9,066 bases of DNA from Candidatus Omnitrophota bacterium. GTDB lineage: Bacteria; Omnitrophota; Gorgyraeia; Aquiviventales; Aquiviventaceae. The stretch lies in contig JAGVGS010000207.1 in assembly GCA_020057015.1 (NCBI GenBank), forward strand, positions 1 through 9,066, in the 5' to 3' direction. A program made the position numbers and the translations under genes. This document shows positions 1 to 7,713 of this stretch, in pieces; within the stretch, counting starts at the first letter, position 1, and each line of letters starts with the position of its first letter. The notes beneath the pieces are model-generated. The model had not been told where the DNA came from, did not search any database, and saw nothing but the letters and a program-made list of their open reading frames with translations.

Positions 1-590
1 CCGCCCACGCCCAGTGTCGCACTCACCAACACCGGGCCCACGGCATTCGGCAGCACATGCACCAGCAGGATACGCCAGGTTGACGCCCCCAAGACCCGCG
101 CCGCGAGCACGAACTCGCGCTCTTTTAAGCTCAACACCTCGGCGCGCACCAAGCGGGCGACCCCCATCCAGCCGGTGAGGCCGATGACGACCATCACGAC
201 CTGGATGCTCGGGCCGATCATCGCAATCACGGCCAACAAGAGAAAAATAGTGGGAATCGCCAGGAGCGTATCGACGACGCGCATGAGCAGGCTCTCCACC
301 CAGCCGCCGAAATAGCCGGCCACCGCGCCCACCGTCGTGCCCACCACGACCGCAATCCCGACGGCAATGAGGCCCACCACCAATGAGATCCGCGCCCCGA
401 ACATCAAGCGGCTCAGCACATCGCGCCCTAATTGATCGGTGCCCAGCCAGTACGCGCGAGAAGGCGGCAGCAGCGCATCCGGCAAATTGATGGCCAGCGG
501 GTCATGGGGGCTCAGCCAGGGGGCGCCCAGCGCTACCAGGGCCAGCGCGCCCAACACCACGGCCCCGCTCCAGGCTAAGCGGCTCTTCAT
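1..590 (-). CDS. OppC/DppC-type ABC transporter permease (N-terminal part, runs off left edge)
   Basis: Inner-membrane permease of a peptide/nickel-type ABC importer; it would pair with the OppB-like protein encoded just upstream. I translated it by hand: 196 complete residues from the ATG at 590, open to the window edge, so the C-terminal third or so is missing (the family is usually about 280-300 residues). Visible: a first membrane segment near residues 7-24, the family's N-terminal signature HPLGTD-like block (WLGTDQLGRDVLSR, about 48-61), further membrane segments near 69-92 and 110-137, and the EAA-type cytoplasmic loop that docks on the ATPase (EFVLAARVLGAS followed by HVLPNAVGPV, about 159-187). 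The start ATG overlaps the stop of the upstream permease as ATGA, indicating translational coupling. A GGTGA lies about 10 nt upstream. Family assignment is solid; the substrate cannot be told from sequence. Confidence 0.95.
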   Translation of the reverse strand, partial: MKSRLAWSGAVVLGALALVALGAPWLSPHDPLAINLPDALLPPSRAYWLGTDQLGRDVLSRLMFGARISLVVGLIAVGIAVVVGTTVGAVAGYFGGWVESLLMRVVDTLLAIPTIFLLLAVIAMIGPSIQVVMVVIGLTGWMGVARLVRAEVLSLKEREFVLAARVLGASTWRILLVHVLPNAVGPVLVSATLGVG

Positions 591-1567
591 GCGCGGGCAC
601 TCACCCGGATGCGCGGATCAGCCCACGCATAGGCCACATCGGCGAGCAGATTGCCCAGCATGGTCAGCACCGCGCCGATGGTCACCAGCGCCATGACCAC
701 CGCATAGTCGCGCGCCATCACCGCCTCATAAAACAGCCGCCCCATCCCCGGCAGCGCAAAAATGGTCTCCATCACCACGCTGCCGCTGATCAGGGCCGGC
801 AGCTCAAAACCCAGAATCGTGATAATGGGCAACAGCGCATTGCGCAGACCGTGATGGAATACCACCCGCGTTTCAGGCAATCCCTTGGCCCGGGCGGTGC
901 GGATGTAATCCTGCCGCAGCACCTCGACCATGCTCGAGCGCATGTAGCGCGAGATCCCGGCCAGGCTGACGAAGACCATCACGCCCACGGGCAGGAGGAG
1001 ATGGCGTGCGAGGTCCCATGCCTGCCAGGCCCAGGGCCACGCCTCGGCGTCCAGGCTGTGCAGGCCGGAGATGGGCAGCCACTGCAGCCGGACGCCGAAG
1101 AGCGCCATCACGATGAGGGCCAGCCAAAACGTCGGCACCGAGTACCCGAGAAAGACGAAGACAGTCGTGGCCCGATCGAAGACGCTGCCGGGGCGCAGCG
1201 CCGCCCACGCCCCCAGCGGAATCGCCAGCCCCCACACGAGCAAGACCACGAGCACATTGATCCCGATGGTCAGCGGCAGGCGCTCGGCGATCTTCGTAAT
1301 GACGGGCCGATCATCAATGAACGAGCGGCCAAAATCCAGCCGTGCGAGTCGACTCAGCCACCGGGCATATTGCACAGGCAGCGGCTGATCAAGCCCGTAG
1401 AGCTGCTCCATGCGCTGGCGCACTTCGAGCGATACCTTGGGGTTGAATTGGGTGGCCGCATCGGTGGGCTTGCCCGGGGCCAAGTGCATGAGCCCAAAAG
1501 AAAGAATGGTGATGAGCCCCAGCACGGGAACCAACCCCAGCACCCGGCCCAGTAGATAGCGCATCAT
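587..1567 (-). CDS. OppB/DppB-type ABC transporter permease
   Basis: Inner-membrane permease of a peptide/nickel-type ABC importer, 326 residues, a normal length for the family. It begins with the typical hydrophobic MRYLLGRVLGLVPVL segment (residues 2-30). It then has the long periplasmic loop with the conserved LYGLDQPLPVQYARWL block (about 56-71) and LDFGRS (77-82). Several membrane segments follow (about 100-124, 133-160, 188-207, 244-266 and 290-313). The EAA loop reads DYIRTARAKGL...LRNALLPII (about 220-249), with the conserved Gly. The start is ATGATG, one base after the TAA of the binding-protein gene, and the stop overlaps the next permease start as ATGA, so the three genes form one transcription unit. 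Either of the two adjacent ATGs could be used. Calling it OppB rather than DppB/NikB would be over-precise, so no symbol is given. Confidence 0.96.
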   Translation of the reverse strand: MMRYLLGRVLGLVPVLGLITILSFGLMHLAPGKPTDAATQFNPKVSLEVRQRMEQLYGLDQPLPVQYARWLSRLARLDFGRSFIDDRPVITKIAERLPLTIGINVLVVLLVWGLAIPLGAWAALRPGSVFDRATTVFVFLGYSVPTFWLALIVMALFGVRLQWLPISGLHSLDAEAWPWAWQAWDLARHLLLPVGVMVFVSLAGISRYMRSSMVEVLRQDYIRTARAKGLPETRVVFHHGLRNALLPIITILGFELPALISGSVVMETIFALPGMGRLFYEAVMARDYAVVMALVTIGAVLTMLGNLLADVAYAWADPRIRVSARA

Positions 1568-1568
1568 G

Positions 1569-3218
1569 TTATGGGGCCATCCGGCGGTAGCGCTGCTCCG
1601 GCTGCGGGACGTACCAGTCGATCAGGTTGTAGCCGATGCCGATGGGTGTGGCGACCACGTGGCGAAAGCGGCTATCGATGATCGGCAGCGCGTCCGGCAC
1701 GTACAAAAACGTATAGGGCTGGTCCTCATAGAGCAGCCGGTGCACGCGGCGATAGATCGCCTGACGCTGGGTCTGATCAAAGACCCGCCGCCCCTCGATG
1801 AGCAGCCGGTCGACCTCGGGGTTGCTGTAGCCGATAAAGTTGTACTCGCCTTCCTTGGTCTTGCTGGAGTGAAACAGATCGTAGATATCCGGGTCGCGGG
1901 AGAGGTTCCACGCCAGCAGCACCACTTCAAAGCGCCGCTTATCGATGAACTCGTGCACAAACACGCTCCATTCAATGATGCGGATCTGCGCGTCAATGCC
2001 CAGCAGCTTCAGCTGTCGCTGAATGAGCTCCGCCACCTGCCGGCGCACCTCATTGCCCTGGTTGGTCATGAGGGTAAACCGAAACGCCTGGCCCTCCCGA
2101 TCCAGCCACCCATCGCCATCGCGATCCAGCCAGCCGGCCTCGCCCAGCAACCGGCGGGCCGCCTCGAGATCAAACGGCGGCGGGCGAATCGCCGGGTCAT
2201 AGGCCCAGGATTCCTTAGGATAGGGGCCGGTCGCGGCCGACCCCAGCCCGTAGAGCACGCCTTGAATCAGGGCGTCCTTGTCGATCGCGAGGTTGATCGC
2301 CTGGCGCACGCGCACGTCGCGAAAGCGCGCGTCCTGCAGGTTGTATCCCAGATAGGTAAACCCAAAAGAGGGGTAGCGGAACTTCTGAAACTGCCGCGCG
2401 ATCGCCGGCGTGCTGGTCTGCCGCTGGTATTGCAGGGGGGTCAGCGAGGCGAGGTCGATGCCGTGCGTCAGCAATTCCAGAAATAACGTGGCCTGGTCCG
2501 GAATGATGCGGTAGAGGTAGCGGTCCAACTGCGGCCGATGCTCGAAGTAGTCCTCATTGGCGGCGAGCTCAATGAGCTCGCCGGTTTTCCAGCGCTTGAA
2601 CTTGTACGGCCCGTGGCCTACGGGCTGGCGCAGAAACGGGGTCGTGTTGAGGTCCTGCCCTTCGAGCAGATGCTTCGGGATGATGCCCATCATCCAGCTC
2701 TCGAGGGCCGGGGCAAAGGGCTCTTTGTACTGCACGCGGATCGTGCGCGGATCCAGCACCTCCAGCGACTGCACCAGCTCATAACTGCTGGAAAACGGCG
2801 TGCGCACGGCCGGATCGATCAACCGCTCGTAGGTAAAACGGACATCCTCAGCGGTGAGGGCTGCCCCATCGTGCCAGCGCAGGTGCGGGCGCAGAGTAAA
2901 CGTGAGGGTGAGGCCATCGGGGCTCACGAGCCAGGATTCGGCGAGGTCGCCGACGATCTCGAGCCGCTCGTTATACTTGAGCAAGCCGTTGAAGAGCAAG
3001 CCGACGATGTCGCCGGAGGCGCTATCTGAGGCGAGAATGGGTACTAAGCGGCTGGCGTCGCCAATGGAGCCCACGACGAGGGCATCCCCGGCCACCGGGG
3101 TCTCTTCGGCCCGCGCGAGAGGGAGAAGGACAAACAAGCAGCAGGCCGCGCACCCAGCGGCCCAATGCGCGTTACTGCGCGGCAGGGCTCGACGGGGCAA
3201 CCGGTTGAGCAGGATCAC
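1569..3218 (-). CDS. Periplasmic peptide-type substrate-binding protein (SBP family 5)
   Basis: Solute receptor of the ABC importer, of the OppA/DppA class (SBP_bac_5), 549 residues. The N-terminus looks like a secretion signal: Arg-rich n-region (residues 6-14), hydrophobic core about 19-35 and a signal-peptidase-I-type site ARA before EE (35-37). The mature protein shows the family hallmarks: a block ending DLAESW (91-96), LRPHLRWHDGAALTAEDV (109-126), VGHGPYKF (200-207) and RQAINLAIDKDAL (305-317). An aspartate-rich loop DRDGDGWLD (365-373) resembles an EF-hand and is common in this family. The start is a GTG at 3218, inside the secG coding region (47-nt overlap, different frame) with no clear Shine-Dalgarno. 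A TTG at 3200 would keep the signal peptide and is an alternative. The stop lies one base before the permease start. Substrate unknown; oligopeptides are the default for the family. Confidence 0.94.
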   Translation of the reverse strand: MILLNRLPRRALPRSNAHWAAGCAACCLFVLLPLARAEETPVAGDALVVGSIGDASRLVPILASDSASGDIVGLLFNGLLKYNERLEIVGDLAESWLVSPDGLTLTFTLRPHLRWHDGAALTAEDVRFTYERLIDPAVRTPFSSSYELVQSLEVLDPRTIRVQYKEPFAPALESWMMGIIPKHLLEGQDLNTTPFLRQPVGHGPYKFKRWKTGELIELAANEDYFEHRPQLDRYLYRIIPDQATLFLELLTHGIDLASLTPLQYQRQTSTPAIARQFQKFRYPSFGFTYLGYNLQDARFRDVRVRQAINLAIDKDALIQGVLYGLGSAATGPYPKESWAYDPAIRPPPFDLEAARRLLGEAGWLDRDGDGWLDREGQAFRFTLMTNQGNEVRRQVAELIQRQLKLLGIDAQIRIIEWSVFVHEFIDKRRFEVVLLAWNLSRDPDIYDLFHSSKTKEGEYNFIGYSNPEVDRLLIEGRRVFDQTQRQAIYRRVHRLLYEDQPYTFLYVPDALPIIDSRFRHVVATPIGIGYNLIDWYVPQPEQRYRRMAP

Positions 3219-3579
3219 TCGGCGCCGGGATCGCGGCTGCGTCAGGAGTGGCGGCAGGAGCCGGCTCCGTGGCGGTAGGTAGTTCAGGCAGGTTCCCCGG
3301 CAGGGGCAGCGCCTCCGGAGGCATGGGCAACTGATCGATCACCGACTGGCCCTGCTTGCTGGAGAGCACCGCCAAGCTCAGGGCGGTGATCATAAAGAGG
3401 CTGGCCCCAAAGGCCGTGATCTTCGTCATCACGGTATTCGCCGCCCCGCCGAACAACGATTGCGTGGTCGTGCCGCTTAAGGCCTCGCCCATCCCGCCGC
3501 GGCCGCCCTGGATTAAAATCACAATAATGAGGAAGATCGCGATCAACACATGCACGCTCACCACCACGCCGTAGATCAT
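3172..3579 (-). CDS. secG: Preprotein translocase subunit SecG with long Pro/Ala-rich tail
   Basis: Auxiliary subunit of the SecYEG protein-conducting channel in the inner membrane. Visible: two membrane segments (about residues 4-23 and 54-73) separated by the characteristic loop ILIQGGRGGMGEALSG (21-36) and SLFGGAANTV (41-50), which is diagnostic of SecG. The protein is 135 residues, whereas many SecG proteins are roughly 70-110. The excess is a tail from about residue 84 made almost entirely of Pro, Ala, Thr, Ser and Leu, with only occasional acidic residues. The ATG overlaps the tpiA stop as ATGA, and a GGTGA sits 4 nt upstream. The last 47 bases also contain the start of the downstream binding-protein gene in another frame. 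secG directly after tpiA is a widespread bacterial arrangement, which supports the call. Confidence 0.95.
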   Translation of the reverse strand: MIYGVVVSVHVLIAIFLIIVILIQGGRGGMGEALSGTTTQSLFGGAANTVMTKITAFGASLFMITALSLAVLSSKQGQSVIDQLPMPPEALPLPGNLPELPTATEPAPAATPDAAAIPAPSDPAQPVAPSSPAAQ

Positions 3580-4355
3580 CGGGTCACCGCTTTGCTGTGC
3601 GCCTCAACTGCGGCGCTGATGATGACATGAAAACTCTCGGCCTTCAGGCTCGCCCCGCCGACCAAAGCGCCATCTACATCCGGCTGCTGCAGCAAGCTGC
3701 CCGCATTGCCGGCATTCACGCTGCCGCCGTATTGGATGCGCAGGCGCTCGGCAACCGCGCCGCCGAAGCGCTTGCTCAACCACTGCCGGATAAACGCGTG
3801 AGCTTCCTGCGCCTGCTCCGGGGTCGCGGTCTTGCCGGTGCCGATCGCCCACACCGGCTCATACGCCAGCACAATACCCGCTGCGGCCTCGGTGGTCAAG
3901 CCGTGCAACCCGCCCTCCAATTGCCGGGTCAGGGTGGTCCAGGTGTGATGCGCGTCGCGCTCTTGCAGCGTCTCGCCGATGCACACGATGGGAATGAGGT
4001 GTGCTAGGAGTGCTGCGGCGAGCTTCTTCGCAATGGTCTGATCGGTTTCGCCGAAAGACGTGCGGCGCTCCGAATGGCCGATGAGCACATAGCGGCAACC
4101 AGCATCCGCCAGCATCGAGGCTGACACTTCCCCGGTGAAGGCCCCCTGCGGCTCCCAGAAGAGGTCTTGCGCGCCCAAGCCAATCGTTGAGCCTTGAAGC
4201 GCGGCAGCCGCCGCGGCCAGCGCGGTAAACGCCGGGCAGACGACGACGTCGATGGGGGCCGCGTCGGCGCTGGGCCGCAATTGCGCGATCAGGGCTTTCG
4301 CCTCACCTTGCGTCAGGTGCATCTTCCAATTGCCGGCGATGATGAATTTACGCAT
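3576..4355 (-). CDS. tpiA: Triosephosphate isomerase
   Basis: Cytosolic glycolytic enzyme interconverting dihydroxyacetone phosphate and glyceraldehyde 3-phosphate. From the ATG at 4355 the protein has 259 residues, close to the usual 250. The catalytic set is complete: N9 and K11 in GNWKMH, H94 in IGHSERR, and E166 in YEPVWAIGTGKTATPEQ, which also contains the mobile loop 6. The phosphate-binding YGGSVN (209-214) and GALVGGASL (229-237) are present. An in-frame upstream start at 4394 would add 13 basic residues lying inside the pgk gene. I reject it because MRKFIIAGNWKMH is the canonical N-terminus. The start overlaps the pgk stop by 8 nt (ATGCGTAA) and the stop overlaps secG by 4 nt, so translation is probably coupled on both sides. 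Confidence 0.98.
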   Translation of the reverse strand: MRKFIIAGNWKMHLTQGEAKALIAQLRPSADAAPIDVVVCPAFTALAAAAAALQGSTIGLGAQDLFWEPQGAFTGEVSASMLADAGCRYVLIGHSERRTSFGETDQTIAKKLAAALLAHLIPIVCIGETLQERDAHHTWTTLTRQLEGGLHGLTTEAAAGIVLAYEPVWAIGTGKTATPEQAQEAHAFIRQWLSKRFGGAVAERLRIQYGGSVNAGNAGSLLQQPDVDGALVGGASLKAESFHVIISAAVEAHSKAVTR

Positions 4356-5558
4356 GCGCCCCAGCCGCAGCCTTCTTGTCTTGCAAGATCGCAATGCCGG
4401 GCAGCACTTTGCCCTCGAGAAACTCGAGTGACGCCCCGCCGCCGGTGGAAATGTGGCTCATTTTGCTCGCCAATCCCAGCTGTTGCACGCAGGCAGCTGA
4501 ATCGCCGCCGCCGATGACGGTCGTGGCTCCCGGAAGGCTCGCCAGCACTTGGGCGATCGCCTTGCTGCCTTCGGCAAACCGCGGCTGCTCAAAAACCCCG
4601 AGCGGCCCGTTCCAGACCACGGTCTTGGCCCCCTTCAGCGCCTCAGCGAAGCGCTGGCGCGTCGCCGGCCCCACGTCGACCCCTTCCCAGCCCTCGGGAA
4701 TCTTGCCCACCGGCACCGTCTGCACCGGGCTGCCGGCATCAAGCGACGTGGTGATGACATGATCCGTCGGGAGCAGCAGCTCAACCTGGCGCTTGGCAGC
4801 CTTGGCCATCAGCTCTTTGGCGAGGTCGAGCTTATCTTTCTCGCAGCGCGAATTGCCGATCGCCAGCCCCTGGGCCTTGAGAAACGTGTACGACATCCCG
4901 CCACCGATCAACAGCTTATCCACCTGGTCCAAGAGCCGGGTAATCACAGCGATCTTGTCAGAGACCTTCGCCCCCCCGAGAATGGCCACATAGGGCCGCG
5001 CGGGTTTGGTCGCCAGCGCCCCCTCGAGGTATTTCATCTCCTTCTCGATCAGCAAGCCCGCCACCCCAGGCAGGAGGCGCGCCACCCCCTCAGTGGAGGC
5101 ATGGGCGCGATGCGCGGTGCCAAACGCATCGTTGACATAGACCTCACCCAGCGCAGCCAACTGCGCTGCAAAGCCAGGCGCGTTGGCCTCCTCTTCCGCG
5201 TGGAAGCGCAAGTTTTCCAGCAGGATCAGGTCGCCGGGCCGGGCCTGCTTGGCTCGCGCGGCCACCTCGGGCCCGATGCAGTCAGGCAAAAAACTCACCG
5301 GCTTGTCCAACAGCTCGCTAAGGCGCGAGGCCACCGACTGGAGCGAGTACGCAGGATTGCGCTGGCCCTCAGGCCGGCCCAAGTGGCTCATCAGGATGAC
5401 GGCGGCTCCCTGCTCCAGGCAGTACTTGATGGTCGGCAGGCTCTCGCGGATGCGCGTGTCATCCGTGATGCGGCCCGTGCCCTTCTCGAGCGGCACGTTG
5501 AAGTCGACCCGGATCAGGACGCGCTTAGCCCTCAAGGACACGTCCCGGATCGTCTGCT

Positions 5559-5562
<4 letters not shown>
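4348..5562 (-). CDS. pgk: Phosphoglycerate kinase
   Basis: Transfers the acyl phosphate of 1,3-bisphosphoglycerate to ADP, forming ATP and 3-phosphoglycerate; cytosolic glycolysis/gluconeogenesis. 404 residues from the ATG at 5562, a normal bacterial length. Motifs in order: RVDFNVP (18-24), substrate-binding SHLGRP, ENLRFH, VNDAFGTAHRAHAST, the hinge and nucleotide region GGAKVSDKI, WNGPLGVFE, and the C-terminal GGGDSAA and STGGGASLEFLEG nucleotide loops. The frame stays open upstream to 5874, but that extension lies inside gap, is Arg-rich and lacks similarity to the family, so the ATG at 5562 is the start. That ATG overlaps the gap stop as ATGA. There is no Shine-Dalgarno in front of it, so expression presumably depends on coupling to gap. 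The stop overlaps tpiA by 8 nt. Confidence 0.98.
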
Positions 5563-6614
<1,052 letters not shown>

Positions 6615-6616
6615 AG

Positions 6617-6626
6617 CACTCCTCCC
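6617..6626 (-). promoter_or_regulatory. Strong Shine-Dalgarno of gap
   Basis: On the minus strand this reads GGGAGGAGTG, placing a GGAGG core about 5-6 nt before the gap ATG at 6614. It is the best ribosome-binding site in the window and fixes the gap start. Most other genes in the cluster have weak or no such site and rely on overlapping stops and starts. Confidence 0.9.
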
Positions 6627-6631
6627 TCTGC

Positions 6632-6649
6632 TTCTCTTAGTTCTCTTAG
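6632..6649 (-). repeat. Tandem 9-bp direct repeat in the gap leader
   Basis: The minus strand reads CTAAGAGAACTAAGAGAA, two perfect head-to-tail copies of a 9-mer. It sits in the untranslated leader between the predicted transcription start (about 6682) and the Shine-Dalgarno. It may be chance or a slippage product; a protein- or RNA-binding role is possible but unsupported. Confidence 0.7.
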
Positions 6650-6688
6650 CGGGTTGCGGGAACTCGGGGTGAAATCACGAGAGCGTTC

Positions 6689-6718
6689 ATTATAAGCTGC
6701 GCGCCTGGCCGTCGTCAA
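6689..6718 (-). promoter_or_regulatory. Sigma-70-type promoter of the gap-pgk-tpiA-secG cluster
   Basis: On the minus strand a -35 box TTGACG (6713-6718, five of six consensus bases) is followed after 18 bp by a perfect -10 box TATAAT (6689-6694). Transcription would start near 6682, giving a leader of roughly 65-70 nt before gap. The -35 box overlaps the TGA stop of the GalT-like gene (6715-6717), so the promoter starts exactly where the upstream gene ends. No inverted repeat typical of an operator was recognised. Confidence 0.85.
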
Positions 6719-7713
6719 ACGGCGCTGGCACGCAGGGCTTGGGCGGCAAGCTCCGGCGAGGTGGGGTTGATGTAAAAGCCGGTGCCCCACTCGAAGCCTG
6801 CGATGCGCGTGAGCTTCGGGATGAGTTCCAGGTGCCAGTGGTACTCCTCCCGCTCGCGAGGCTCAATGGGGGCGGTGTGGATGATGAAGTTATAGGCCGG
6901 GTTGTTCAAAGCGCTGCGCAGCCGCAACAGCGTTTCCTTCAGCAGGCTCGCGAGATCCACCAGGCTCTCAGGCCCTTGCTTGGCATAGTCCGCCGCATGC
7001 GTCTTGGGCAGCAGCATGATCTCGAAGGGAAAGCTCGACATGAACGGGCAATACGCGACAAAACCGCGGTTTTCGCAAATCAGGCGCTCTTTGTCCTGCA
7101 GCTCCTGGCCGAGCATGTCGCAGTAAACGCAGCGCTCGCGAAACTCCATGTAGCGCTGGGCCCCTTTCAGCTCCTCCTGCACGCGCTTCGGGATAATCGG
7201 CAGCGCGATGAGCTGGGAGTGGCTATGCTCCAGTGACGCCCCGGCCGAGAGGCCGAAGTTCTTGAACAAGAGCGCGTACTTCAAGCGCGTATCGCCCCGC
7301 AGATCAAGCGAGCGCGCCTTGTAGGCGCTCAGCACCCGGGTGAGCTCCTCCACGCTGAGATCGGCCATCTGCTTCTGGTGATCCGGGGTTTCGATGATCA
7401 CCTCATGCGCGCCGATGCCATTGGAGAGATCGAAGATGCCGAGGCCCCGCCGATCGAGGTCGCCTTCGATGCGCAGCGCCGGAAACTTGTTCGGGATGAC
7501 CCGCAGCTGCCACTCCGCGCTGTTGGCCGGGCTCTGCGGCGGGCGCACCGCATAGATTTCCGGCGGGGTGATGCTCTCGCTGCCAGGGCAAAACGGGCAG
7601 CGGCCGCCGGCATAGACCTGCGGCTCCATCTCAAACGTCTCGATCCCGGCCGGGGATTCGGTATCAATGATGTTCCAACGGCCGATCACCGGGTCGCGGC
7701 GCAGCTCAGACAT
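6715..7713 (-). CDS. GalT-family nucleotidyltransferase with intact active site (HSHSQ)
   Basis: HIT-superfamily hexose-1-phosphate nucleotidyltransferase, 332 residues. Enzymes of this family move a nucleoside monophosphate between a sugar phosphate and a nucleotide sugar through a covalent His-NMP intermediate. Visible: CPFC (C39, C42), GAHEV (H103) and H163, matching the first zinc site. The catalytic motif HSHSQ (163-167) has nucleophile H165 and Q167. A second Cys pair CVYC (195-198), H239, HTAP (279-282) and YHWH (291-294) suggest a second metal site. The HSHSQ motif followed by ALPIIP, and the second Cys pair, recall the Arabidopsis ADP-glucose phosphorylase (At5g18200) more than Escherichia coli GalT (HPHGQ). 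The substrate may therefore be UDP-galactose/glucose or ADP-glucose, and no symbol is given. The start ATG overlaps the preceding paralogue by 8 nt, with GAGG 6 nt upstream. Confidence 0.92.
   Translation of the reverse strand: MSELRRDPVIGRWNIIDTESPAGIETFEMEPQVYAGGRCPFCPGSESITPPEIYAVRPPQSPANSAEWQLRVIPNKFPALRIEGDLDRRGLGIFDLSNGIGAHEVIIETPDHQKQMADLSVEELTRVLSAYKARSLDLRGDTRLKYALLFKNFGLSAGASLEHSHSQLIALPIIPKRVQEELKGAQRYMEFRERCVYCDMLGQELQDKERLICENRGFVAYCPFMSSFPFEIMLLPKTHAADYAKQGPESLVDLASLLKETLLRLRSALNNPAYNFIIHTAPIEPREREEYHWHLELIPKLTRIAGFEWGTGFYINPTSPELAAQALRASAV

Noticed and set aside
1566..2486. Long plus-strand ORF of 306 codons opposite the binding-protein gene
   Set aside because: It is an antisense shadow of a clearly recognised SBP family 5 gene in GC-rich DNA, with no recognisable domain.
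3128..3160. Lipoprotein-type cysteine in the binding-protein signal peptide
   Set aside because: The cysteines lie within or before the hydrophobic core, lack a leucine at -3, and a better ARA cleavage site follows.
4356..4394. Upstream start for tpiA adding 13 residues
   Set aside because: The extra residues read the pgk 3' end out of frame and the canonical TIM N-terminus begins at the ATG at 4355.
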